Assembly: GCF_001904725.1 (NCBI RefSeq)
Contig: NZ_MRCE01000017.1
Coordinates: 78,417-142,416, forward strand
DNA: 64,000 nt
Reading direction: 5' to 3'
DNA from: Phormidium ambiguum IAM M-71
Lineage (GTDB): Bacteria > Cyanobacteriota > Cyanobacteriia > Cyanobacteriales > Aerosakkonemataceae
Below the pieces are notes generated by a model. It ran no database searches. It had not been told where the DNA came from and saw nothing but the letters and a program-made list of their open reading frames with translations. The translations under genes and the position numbers were made by a program. Below are positions 44,201 to 51,134 of this stretch, piece by piece. Every line of letters begins with the position of its first letter. Positions within the stretch are counted from its first letter, which is position 1.

Positions 44201-44897
44201 ATTACAGCAAATTAGCAACGAACTTCACTATACAGAGGCTTTGGTAGAAATTGTCGAAGCAATGGCAATGTCAGGAGACTTTACTGCTGCTTTAAAAACC
44301 ACATCTCGAATTTATCACTACGGCGCAAGAGCAAGAGCTTTAAGGAAGATAGCTATGATAAAAGTAGCAACAGGAGACAAGCAAGCTGCTATATTTACGT
44401 TCAAAACTGCTTTAGAAAAAATAATGTTAATAGAAAATAAATTGCAGATGGAATTGCATGAAGATAAAAGGGCGTTAGAAATTCTCGAAAAAAACTCAAT
44501 TTTAGGTTTGGAACCGTTTGCTCAAATAATAGAAAAATCGCGTGCTAAATCGATAGTCAAAGAAGAGGATTTTGCTCCAGCTTTTGAAAAGGCATATCAG
44601 CTTTATGATGAAAGACACAAGGCTTGGGCGTTGGCAGAAATTGCTCAAATAATGGCATCTTTAGGGCTTGGTGAGCAAGCCGTGAAAACAGCAAAGATGA
44701 TTCTAATTAACCAGCACTTCTTTTTGCCTAGAGTCGCTCTTATTTTTGCTCAAACAGGAGATAAGGAAAACTTTAAGCAGTTATTAATTCCCTGTGCTTA
44801 CTACTTGTATGCTGCTAATCAAATGGGTGGCCTTCTAGCACCGCTCTATCCCGAACAGGCTGCTACAGTGGCAAAGGTTATGAGCGAATTTCGTTAA
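41241..44897 (+). CDS. SMEK-domain STAND NTPase with TPR-like repeats
   Basis: This 1218-residue protein has three parts. Residues 1-165 match the SMEK domain (QTLIxLL...YG, then PGIDLGDETARVAFQITSTS and KVKKTLRKFIEY), which is likely a nuclease-like effector. A STAND/NACHT NTPase follows: Walker A VKAGAGFGKTALLANW (about 222-237) and Walker B LIIVIDGLDEAENPF (about 308-322). From about 700 the protein is built of ~34-residue helical repeats of the form ALxxAxxIxxxxxRAxALxxIA. Such proteins sense invader components and then trigger an effector (Avs-like). Its place beside the PRTRC cassette and no other defence genes suggests a stand-alone sensor. Confidence 0.8.
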   Translation: MNIKQSLDRISQLMSFFVCLVKAYTAQGKTDINKDAETILIPLLAEVYGYRQLINLNSKHENYPGIDLGDETARVAFQITSTSDTEKVKKTLRKFIEYKLYEKYDKLIIYNLIEKQHSYSGAGYEEIIQGKFVFDKDKHIWDFQNILKKVAYFQIDKVRKIESILEANLGEKRIPPEWEVIDKVEQIVNKYSQFFVGRSEDLQKLNKFLCENSSGITLVKAGAGFGKTALLANWISTRRNKDCCIAYHFFNHQYNCTRSVKSAYRNLLRQLYLYYNLSYEQIPDDEEQLRIRLYNLLREPCTLENISLIIVIDGLDEAENPFSPPFPTPLPKNLFVFASARAEEGEEPEYLRGWMDCAEAICLGRLCNETIKDWLRQAGEGELEAFADNAYFVSQLDEIAQGFPLYIHFLTEELIRTQQLGQDVQAVLTHSPKGFGNYVQEQFKLLARVDEIKQQREVQKLFALLSIALGMLSADDICELTNLNEWDLAALPWQATRWFNIQLRFYSFTHPLLAQEFQRILPHQVSSVKTELIAYCSRWYEHQSPYALRHYAEHLRKAKRWEELWTIARNEDFAATQQEHLPDEPDLPLKTLQTALLSGSETDNAGAMAEFLLAHAKHYMKKTVQKSPLDALQNKSLKQTLALADLYNPRICVLWYLLLAWTLKEQNKWEEASKTLEQLQHKKLPRLSDWQGDYAAYFLIYAYEINEKAFLALQKQILDWRSHLALCRNLTERGYFTIALTVTQSIDIERERIQATGEIAVALAKAGNFTEALNTIESFGEIKRTWLGKVAIEIAIAGDTDTALRTAELVHDAAEQAKILGEIAQSIAVAEKQEVVESIFNSALKKTELISNQRQKVRVIWQIASLMAKAGKREIAHSTLYTALEVTELSEYKHQQEWEYEIGEIAAAFGIAQEYKKALELTEKIKDKSLNSLALVNIVKAIARAGNFALAQETAKQIRDRVQQARALGKIVKAVARSGDFTAALEILQQISNELHYTEALVEIVEAMAMSGDFTAALKTTSRIYHYGARARALRKIAMIKVATGDKQAAIFTFKTALEKIMLIENKLQMELHEDKRALEILEKNSILGLEPFAQIIEKSRAKSIVKEEDFAPAFEKAYQLYDERHKAWALAEIAQIMASLGLGEQAVKTAKMILINQHFFLPRVALIFAQTGDKENFKQLLIPCAYYLYAANQMGGLLAPLYPEQAATVAKVMSEFR

Positions 44898-45363
44898 GAA
44901 AAAATAATTAGGGAATATTAAGCAAATCTTGATGGAGAATTGGTATTACTCGTATTGCCTAGTTAATGTAAACAGATAATAAAAAGCTATATCCCTTAAT
45001 GAGCGGCTACCGCCGCCCCATCGAACCAAACACCCAATCCCTCTGCTTTGCGTTCCCTACGCCTAAAGCCTATTTCCATATGTAGGGTCTGCTTGAATTT
45101 GCTCATCAAAATCCATATTCTCTCATTCTCCAATAAGCCTCCTCTGCCTGTCCATTAGATCCGCCGCAGCGATCGCCAACTCCACCAATCCGGTATCCTC
45201 CTCTTCAAACAAAACCGGACTAACGATCGCATCAACCATTAGTCCTATTTCAATCACCTAAAAAACACTACCAACGGTCAACACTTGACCGAGTTTCAAC
45301 CTGCTAACGCTTAGATAGTCCCACCATACCTTTTCAACAATAAATATTAGGAGAAATCAACTC
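44898..45363. other. Intergenic gap with possible small reverse ORF
   Basis: This 466-bp gap precedes the polymerase-like gene. The minus strand carries a 38-codon ORF (45239 to 45123, MVDAIVSPVLFEEEDTGLVE, then LAIAAADLMDRQRRLIGE) which looks protein-like but has no clear ribosome site. AATATTAGGAGAAATCAACTC forms the translation start region of the next gene. No terminator was found after the STAND gene. Confidence 0.3.
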
Positions 45364-48300
45364 ATGGTCGCCACAATTGCCACCGAAGAAGGACTCAAAA
45401 TTCCCGTTTTCGATGCTGCTTACACCGATGCCAAAGGTCGCAATGTAGGCAAGTTCTTCAACAACCCAGAAATACTGCGCCACTCGATTCTGCAAGCAAT
45501 GTTTCAACCAGAAGAACTGCAATCATTAATGATAGTCAAACTTGACAAATCTAATCCCGACCCTCGCCAATTACGCGCCAGCATCCACGACCCAGAAGAC
45601 GGAATTAAGCGATGCATGATATTTCAATCTGGCAACAGTTATTACTTCGGTGACGAAACCCTAGCCAAAAAGATAGGAGACTTATTCGTAACCGAAAAAG
45701 ACACCGCCTGTCGCTACGGTTCCCTTCTCGTCAGCACTTGTATGTCCGGCGTATCCGAATGCGACCATTTGCGAATAAAAATTGTTGATTTCACCGACCC
45801 ACAATATGCTAAATATCGCACCGGAGACTGTCACGGTGTCATCAGTTCCGAATTACTTAAAAACATCGGCGGTGAGAAAAATCGAGCCAGCCAATTTCGT
45901 TTCGCTTGGCTACGCAGTTGGAATTCAGAAAATACAGAATCCACACCCCAAGTTAGCTTTTTGGCTAAAGGAACCCTCCGTCCCGATGACAATTTACTCG
46001 ACACCGACACCGACTCAGAAGGTAACAAACCCCAACTAATTTTAGACCGTTCTAGCATCAAAGGCATCAATAAAAAACAACTCAAAGAACTCATTCTTTG
46101 TGGCGATTACGAACTACCCAAAGCCATCCTTGGCAATCGCAAAAACAGTCAAATTGGCATCACTCAAACCAGCTGGCAATCCACCGGAATTTGGTTCGAT
46201 GAAGCAGCCCAAAAACAAGACTTAGTACCAACAGCTAAAGCCGAAGCTCAAAGATTAGCAGCATTGCAGCGCGACCCGATGAAATTGCGCCAAGCGATGA
46301 TTGAAGATTACGACAAACGCGAAGCATATTTAGCGCGTTTGAATGAAAGAAAACTCAAAGAACAGCAGGATAAACTATCAACTACAACTGACGACGAAAT
46401 CAACGGTGATACTGAAGAAAGTGCCGAAGATAAAAAGCGGGAAAGACAAGACATTCAGATGCTAAAAGCCGATAAATTCGGACTGATGATCGGCAGTCCC
46501 GAATTCACCAATATGGCAGAAAGGTGGCTGGCATCCAAATGGCGAAATCTAGCAACCAGAGGTGCTTTATCAATGACCTCTGCAATGGCTTTACCCTGCG
46601 AAGATTTACCCAGAGGTGTTGTTTGCGCTCACCATTTGAAAGAAGGAGAATGCGTTCAAGGTCGATTCCCCATTCTCAACAAAGATGGTTTGAGAATATA
46701 CCAGAATATCCACGCAAAAAACCTGGAAAATATTCCAGATGAAATCCGCACTGTGATGGCAAAAATTAAAGGTGTAATTTGGTTCCATCCCAAAGACTTA
46801 GAAAAGTTCCATCAAGGTGATTTTGACGGTGACGAACCCTTTGGCATCGAATCTCGAAAAATCCCTCACATTGCCCAACAAATCTTACCAGCACAAGACG
46901 GATTATTTGACTTCGGGGAAGTTGTACAAGCTGAGAAAGTTCCCTATACTAAAGCTAAGTATCGAGATGACGACCCCGAAGTTAGAGAAAGTAAAGTTAA
47001 AGCAGGTCAACGCAAATTTACCACCCTAGAACAAATCGGCGTTGCCAGTTCTCAAAATGAAGTCGGAATCGTCGCTTTAGCTATCGGCAAAGTAGCAGCA
47101 GCTATTCCCAACCCTGGCGAAGATGAAAAGTTATTTCTCAAGCAACAAAAGCGATTCATTGCTGCTCTTAGCATTATGGAACAGTACGAAGTTGACTACC
47201 AGAAAAACTCGCTGCGTGGTAAAGATGCTAAAGAAGTGAAAGAGAAAACTGGTTTAAATCCCGATACTTTACTCGAAAAAGTAGATGAGTGGTGCGACAA
47301 ACACAAAAGCTGCACTTACTTTTTCCAGTATAAAGGAGACGACCGACTGTACAAACAATTTCCCATGCCAGCCGACTTCCCCAATCCTATTTACGTACTA
47401 GCCAAAGAAGCCGTTAATCCTTATTGGGAACAAACGCGACTAATTCACCGAAACCGAGATGAATTTCAGCATATTCTACCCCCCATTCCTGCTTATCTAA
47501 TCGTATCGAAAGACGAGCGCAAACAACTAGATGCAGCAGGTATTGAGTACGAAAAAGAAGGCAAGGAATTGCACGTTTCTTATCCGTATAAAGATGCCTT
47601 AGTAGAAAGAGAAATTGAGTATCGCCACAGCAAAGAAATTGACATATTATGGTCAGAAAATGAATTACAATGGGCGAAATACCTGGTGCAACGCTTTCAA
47701 GAAGACAAGAGTATTATCTACGAGCGCACTGGCAGCGACATCAAAGCGCGAAAAGAGGAAATGGGCAAACTTTATGATAGTTACCGAGCCGAAAATGACG
47801 AAATTTGGGATACTCCTGACCGAAAAACTAGGGCGGCTCATGCCTTATTTCAAGCTACCCACACTTCTGATAATTTAAGCAAACATCGGACAATTTGCCA
47901 GAAGGTAGCAGAGGAATTAGAAATTACCTTTTCCCTACAAGAAGACTACGAATTACTGAACGAAGCCTTACCACGAGATGTCTACGTTCTGCAAGTTCCT
48001 TTCCAAAAAGTGAAAACCAAAGATGGCAGAACTATTGACCTACCTAACCAATGGAAAGACGCACTCGATAGCAAAGGTATTGCCTACGAAGCTACTACTC
48101 ATCCCGAATTACCACTTGTTGAATTCGCCTTCAAAAACTTACCCCAAAGTATGATAGCGAAACTCGATGCCAAATACGGAGATAATTCCAACGACCATAT
48201 TGATACCGACTCTTTAAAAGTAACGAATTACTCCGGTAATGAAACCCGACTTCTCATTGTTCCTCCCGTCGATTGTCGCTGGATTGAGTCTCAAGATAAA

Positions 48301-49152
48301 GCAGGTAGAGGCGCACTTGTCTACAAATTATTCATGGATGAAATCTGCGATGCTCTGTCAAATTATCGGGTAAATCAAATAGAAGTCGTCAATGTCAAAC
48401 ATCCCGATAATGACTACTCAGAAGAGGATTTTTCCAAGTCAAAATGGAACGCTCGGAAAGTTACTTTGCAAGTGGGGACGATCGATTTACCTCCGACTCA
48501 CGAAAAGTATTACCGATTTCAAGGCACTCCCATTATCCAGCTTGACGGAAAAAATTTGGGTACATTTTCCCCCGATAGTCCTAAGTTACCCCCTGGAACT
48601 ACTTTTGAGGCGACGCTTTCTCCTGATAAGGGCGGTAGGTCGGTTATGCTGAAGATCGATCGCGAATCGATTCTATTGCCTGAAACTCAACTGCCACAAA
48701 TCGATTCACCTGCTGCCATTGCTCAACGCGATAACACGCTTCAACCATCAAAACCAGAAACAACAGTTAATAACCCAACACGCGACACCAGCAATGCTAA
48801 AGCTGATAACTGGCGGCTTTCTCTGCAAGACACGCTCTTTAGCGTCGTTTCTGAAACTTACAAACAACGTGGCTCTCAGCTTCTTTCTCATAGCACTCAG
48901 CACTTTAAGTTTGGCGATAATCAATGGACAGCTTACGTGCAGCCGAACGGGGATTGCTTTGTCAGAAACGAGTCCAAGCGCACTGTGTTTAAAGCCAACG
49001 TCCACACCGGGGAGGTTCAAATTCCCCTGACAGAGCAAGCAGCGGCTCGTTTTCAAGAGATGATTGTGGAGCGAGAGAAAGCTTTGTCCCAGCCCCGAAC
49101 TACTTTTACGCCTGTGACTGAATCGAAACCGAGAGAATTAGAAATGGTTTAG
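45364..49152 (+). CDS. Single-chain double-psi beta-barrel RNA polymerase-like protein (QDE-1/YonO-like)
   Basis: Of 1262 residues, the decisive segment is KFHQGDFDGDEPFGIES: D486-F-D488-G-D490 is the metal-binding DxDxD of RNA polymerases and, with the following E-x-F, is closest to the eukaryotic RdRP form GGDLDGDEYF. Upstream, TGDCHGVISSELL (153-165) parallels the DGxGxIS block, and QFRFAWLRS followed by LAKGTLRPDD places a conserved Lys (K202) where the first barrel has its catalytic lysine. Downstream, EQIGVASSQNEVGIVALAIG and YEVDYQKNSLRGK parallel the bridge-helix and VDFPKTG regions. The order of all blocks matches. It is a single gene with AGGAG at its start. Promoters, template and activity are unknown. 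Confidence 0.7.
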   Translation: MVATIATEEGLKIPVFDAAYTDAKGRNVGKFFNNPEILRHSILQAMFQPEELQSLMIVKLDKSNPDPRQLRASIHDPEDGIKRCMIFQSGNSYYFGDETLAKKIGDLFVTEKDTACRYGSLLVSTCMSGVSECDHLRIKIVDFTDPQYAKYRTGDCHGVISSELLKNIGGEKNRASQFRFAWLRSWNSENTESTPQVSFLAKGTLRPDDNLLDTDTDSEGNKPQLILDRSSIKGINKKQLKELILCGDYELPKAILGNRKNSQIGITQTSWQSTGIWFDEAAQKQDLVPTAKAEAQRLAALQRDPMKLRQAMIEDYDKREAYLARLNERKLKEQQDKLSTTTDDEINGDTEESAEDKKRERQDIQMLKADKFGLMIGSPEFTNMAERWLASKWRNLATRGALSMTSAMALPCEDLPRGVVCAHHLKEGECVQGRFPILNKDGLRIYQNIHAKNLENIPDEIRTVMAKIKGVIWFHPKDLEKFHQGDFDGDEPFGIESRKIPHIAQQILPAQDGLFDFGEVVQAEKVPYTKAKYRDDDPEVRESKVKAGQRKFTTLEQIGVASSQNEVGIVALAIGKVAAAIPNPGEDEKLFLKQQKRFIAALSIMEQYEVDYQKNSLRGKDAKEVKEKTGLNPDTLLEKVDEWCDKHKSCTYFFQYKGDDRLYKQFPMPADFPNPIYVLAKEAVNPYWEQTRLIHRNRDEFQHILPPIPAYLIVSKDERKQLDAAGIEYEKEGKELHVSYPYKDALVEREIEYRHSKEIDILWSENELQWAKYLVQRFQEDKSIIYERTGSDIKARKEEMGKLYDSYRAENDEIWDTPDRKTRAAHALFQATHTSDNLSKHRTICQKVAEELEITFSLQEDYELLNEALPRDVYVLQVPFQKVKTKDGRTIDLPNQWKDALDSKGIAYEATTHPELPLVEFAFKNLPQSMIAKLDAKYGDNSNDHIDTDSLKVTNYSGNETRLLIVPPVDCRWIESQDKAGRGALVYKLFMDEICDALSNYRVNQIEVVNVKHPDNDYSEEDFSKSKWNARKVTLQVGTIDLPPTHEKYYRFQGTPIIQLDGKNLGTFSPDSPKLPPGTTFEATLSPDKGGRSVMLKIDRESILLPETQLPQIDSPAAIAQRDNTLQPSKPETTVNNPTRDTSNAKADNWRLSLQDTLFSVVSETYKQRGSQLLSHSTQHFKFGDNQWTAYVQPNGDCFVRNESKRTVFKANVHTGEVQIPLTEQAAARFQEMIVEREKALSQPRTTFTPVTESKPRELEMV

Positions 49153-49197
49153 TTGAGTGCAGGGAGTTGGAAATTTGAGGACTATTGTGCAGTAGCT

Positions 49198-49215
49198 AAT
49201 GGAAAATTTTCCATT
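49198..49215. repeat. Palindrome AATGGAAAATTTTCCATT, copy 4
   Basis: This is a perfect copy just downstream of the polymerase-like gene. Confidence 0.8.
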
Positions 49216-49259
49216 GGGCCTTTTTACCCGTTTGTCACAGATTCACATTTGTCCGTGCT

Positions 49260-49304
49260 ACTGGAAGGATAAAGTGGCACAGGGTGTCATTTTATCCTTC
49301 CAGT
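49260..49304. repeat. Long hairpin (21-bp stem, 3-base loop)
   Basis: ACTGGAAGGATAAAGTGGCAC (49260-49280) pairs with its complement at 49284-49304 apart from two G-T positions, loop AGG. There is no T run afterwards, so it is not a standard terminator. It may be an end of a decayed mobile element, an operator or a structured RNA. Confidence 0.6.
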
Positions 49305-49380
49305 GGCAGTCCGCGTGCCAACATCGCGTCAGTTTGTGTACTAGGCTATGATTTAGGGCGAAATTCTAGTTAACTTATTT

Positions 49381-49498
49381 TGATATTTATGATGATTTTT
49401 TTACCAGTAGTTTTATTCAGGAAGTTATCGCAGAGCATCAACTAAAACTGCTAATTTTTGAGCCAAACAGAGAGGAGGTTGTTTTATGGATCGACTAA
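49381..49498 (+). pseudogene. xisH: xisH 3' remnant
   Basis: In one frame the sequence reads YDDFFTSSFIQEVIAEHQLK, then LLIFEPNREEVVLWID before TAA at 49496-49498. That is the C-terminal end of XisH (typically ...HQLKLIVFNP...IVQWIN). Upstream the frame meets a stop at about 49368, so only about 36 residues remain. Its end overlaps the xisI start by 13 bases, the normal xisH-xisI layout. Confidence 0.75.
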
Positions 49499-49815
49499 AC
49501 TATCGCGAACTGGTGCAGACAATCATTAAAAATCATTTGGGGAATAGTTTAAATACTAATACAGAAGTGCAATTAATATTTGATACAGAACGCGAGCGCT
49601 ATCAATTATTGCATATCGGTTGGCAAGATTTGCACCGAGTATTTGGTTGCATCATCTATATCGAAATTAAAAATAACAAAATCTGGATCGAACGTGATGG
49701 CACTGAAATCGGAGTGGCTAATGAATTACTTGAAGCTGGAGTACCTAAAGAAGATATAGTTTTAGCTTTTCACGCTCCTTATAAACGGAAGTATACCGAG
49801 TTTGCTGTTGGTTAA
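49486..49815 (+). CDS. xisI: XisI-family protein
   Basis: This is an intact 109-residue XisI: MDRLNYRELVQTIIKNHLGN, then TEVQLIFDTERERYQLLHIG, WQDLHRVFGCIIYIEIKNNK, IWIERDGTEIGVANELLEAG, VPKEDIVLAFHAPYKRKYTE. In Nostoc XisH and XisI are needed for excision of the fdxN element; many stray copies occur in cyanobacterial genomes, normally as XisH/XisI pairs. Here the XisH partner is reduced to a remnant. GAGAGGAGG precedes the start, overlapping the xisH coding end. Confidence 0.92.
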   Translation: MDRLNYRELVQTIIKNHLGNSLNTNTEVQLIFDTERERYQLLHIGWQDLHRVFGCIIYIEIKNNKIWIERDGTEIGVANELLEAGVPKEDIVLAFHAPYKRKYTEFAVG

Positions 49816-49865
49816 AGTCGTAGGTGCGTTGGCGTAGCCTGCTGGAAGCATATCGCACAAGCCCC

Positions 49866-49883
49866 AATGGAAAATTTTTCATT
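49866..49883. repeat. Palindrome AATGGAAAATTTTCCATT, copy 5 (one mismatch)
   Basis: The copy reads AATGGAAAATTTTTCATT, one base off the perfect dyad, after xisI. Confidence 0.7.
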
Positions 49884-49999
49884 GATTTATGTCACTTACT
49901 TGTCACACTATCTACTACAAAAGTGCCAACTGACTGCTTGTAGTGACGCGAAGCCGAAAAAAGCACCTAAAAAAAGTAGGTAATTTTGTGCATTTTTTA

Positions 50000-50059
50000 C
50001 CTACTTTTTCCTAATATTTCCTCCTATTACCTCTTTTCTCCTATTTATTCCTACTTTCG
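50000..50059 (+). repeat. 10-bp-phased CCTAYTNATT array, copy 2
   Basis: Six units of exactly 10 bases start at 50000, 50010, 50020, 50030, 50040 and 50050. All start CCT (CCTACTTTTT, CCTAATATTT, CCTCCTATTA, CCTCTTTTCT, CCTATTTATT, CCTACTTTCG). It is the counterpart of 2880-2950. Confidence 0.75.
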
Positions 50060-50205
50060 AGCAAATTTCGTAGACCTTATTGCGAATAATTCTTGTTGTT
50101 GGAGGAATTTTATGCACATCCAGCACTACTTATCTACCCCTGAGTTTGGCAGCAAGCCATGTCAATTGTACGCACAAAGCCAAAAGTTAAGTATTTATAC
50201 TGTGT
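50060..50205 (+). other. Conserved tail of phased element, copy 2, with overlapping short ORFs
   Basis: Similar to 2951-3105. GGAGG at 50101 precedes an ATG at 50112 (MHIQHYLSTPEFGSKPCQL..., 32 residues, stop 50210). The ATG at 50159 in another frame opens MSIVRTKPKVKYLYCVVVIL (27 residues). Conservation with copy 1 is strongest around the second ATG. Confidence 0.45.
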
Positions 50206-50337
50206 TGTAGTTATTCTTGATGCCTGTTGCGGCAGATTCTAGAAGTTTGGCTAAGGATTATATCCAAATTCCAACAGCGATCGCACCCCTAACCAATCGC
50301 CTGTGGGTGCTTGTCCTCTTTTGTAAATCTAGCCAAT

Positions 50338-50493
50338 ATGCCAAAAGCTGAGTGTATAGATAGTGCGATCGCCCACTTCCGCAAGCTAAACCAGTCGCCT
50401 TTAGTGCTGCTAGTCCGTAAGATAACTCTCAGCCAAGTGGACGATACACCCCCTTCCTATATCTTCCAATTTATCGGATTTGTGGCTGAATAA
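50338..50493 (+). CDS. Small hypothetical protein (51 aa)
   Basis: From the ATG at 50338 it reads MPKAECIDSAIAHFRKLNQS, then PLVLLVRKITLSQVDDTPPS, YIFQFIGFVAE: strand-rich with amphipathic ends. It contains a HIP1-derived GCGATCGC. No clear ribosome site lies upstream. It is plausible as a real small gene, or as a fragment of a longer one. Confidence 0.4.
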   Translation: MPKAECIDSAIAHFRKLNQSPLVLLVRKITLSQVDDTPPSYIFQFIGFVAE

Positions 50494-50718
50494 AACATAA
50501 ACCGAAAGAAACAACCTTATTTCACTTGCTATTGCTGAAAATTAAAGCAATACCAGCAATGGATAAATCAACACAAACCTTAGCAATCAAGGTTTAATTA
50601 CTTCAGTCGTTATTCGACTCATAAACCTAACAATTGCTTGGTTTCAATAACCATTGAATCGAACAATGCTGGCATCAAATCTCAATATACAACCCCTAAT
50701 TAACTCAACTTAAATGAT

Positions 50719-51114
50719 GTGCTTACAACCACAACCAATCCAACCAAAACTTTACCACCCAAATGCGGACGAACTGAAACCGTCCGAGTACGCCTAACAA
50801 CCTTAGAAAAAGAAGATTTAGCAAAACGGGCAACAGAAGCAGGCGAAAAAAACATCTCTGATTACCTGCGAAAACGCGCTTTTAATTCCGTCTATACCGT
50901 ACCTGCTATCAACGAACAAGCTTGTACCGAACTGCGGAAAATGAGTACGCACCTTTACCAAATGACAAGGTTTGTAGAAAAAGCAGTACAAGCAGGGCAA
51001 ATCCCCACACAAAGCCTTGAAGTTCTACAAGAATTCAGCAAAAAGCTGGGTGAATATCACCAAGAACTAAGAGGAAAAATCGTCAGTGAATTTCTCACTG
51101 AACCAACTAAGTAG
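50719..51114 (+). CDS. MobC-family relaxosome protein (second copy)
   Basis: The 131 residues start at a GTG at 50719. RHH-type DNA-binding start: TETVRVRLTTLEKEDLAKRA, then TEAGEKNISDYLRKRAFNSV, followed by the MobC-typical INEQACTELRKMSTHLYQMT and RFVEKAVQAGQ. MobC helps a relaxase melt and nick oriT. It heads the secretion-system operon (gap of 20 bp to the next gene), while the relaxase lies 23 kb away with its own MobC-like gene. Confidence 0.75.
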   Translation: MLTTTTNPTKTLPPKCGRTETVRVRLTTLEKEDLAKRATEAGEKNISDYLRKRAFNSVYTVPAINEQACTELRKMSTHLYQMTRFVEKAVQAGQIPTQSLEVLQEFSKKLGEYHQELRGKIVSEFLTEPTK

Positions 51115-51134
51115 CTACTTGTAGGAGATTAACA

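Noticed and set aside
49986-50210. 74-codon ORF across the phased array
   Set aside because: The N-terminal half only translates the repeat units. Only the last 32 codons, from the ATG at 50112, have a ribosome site.
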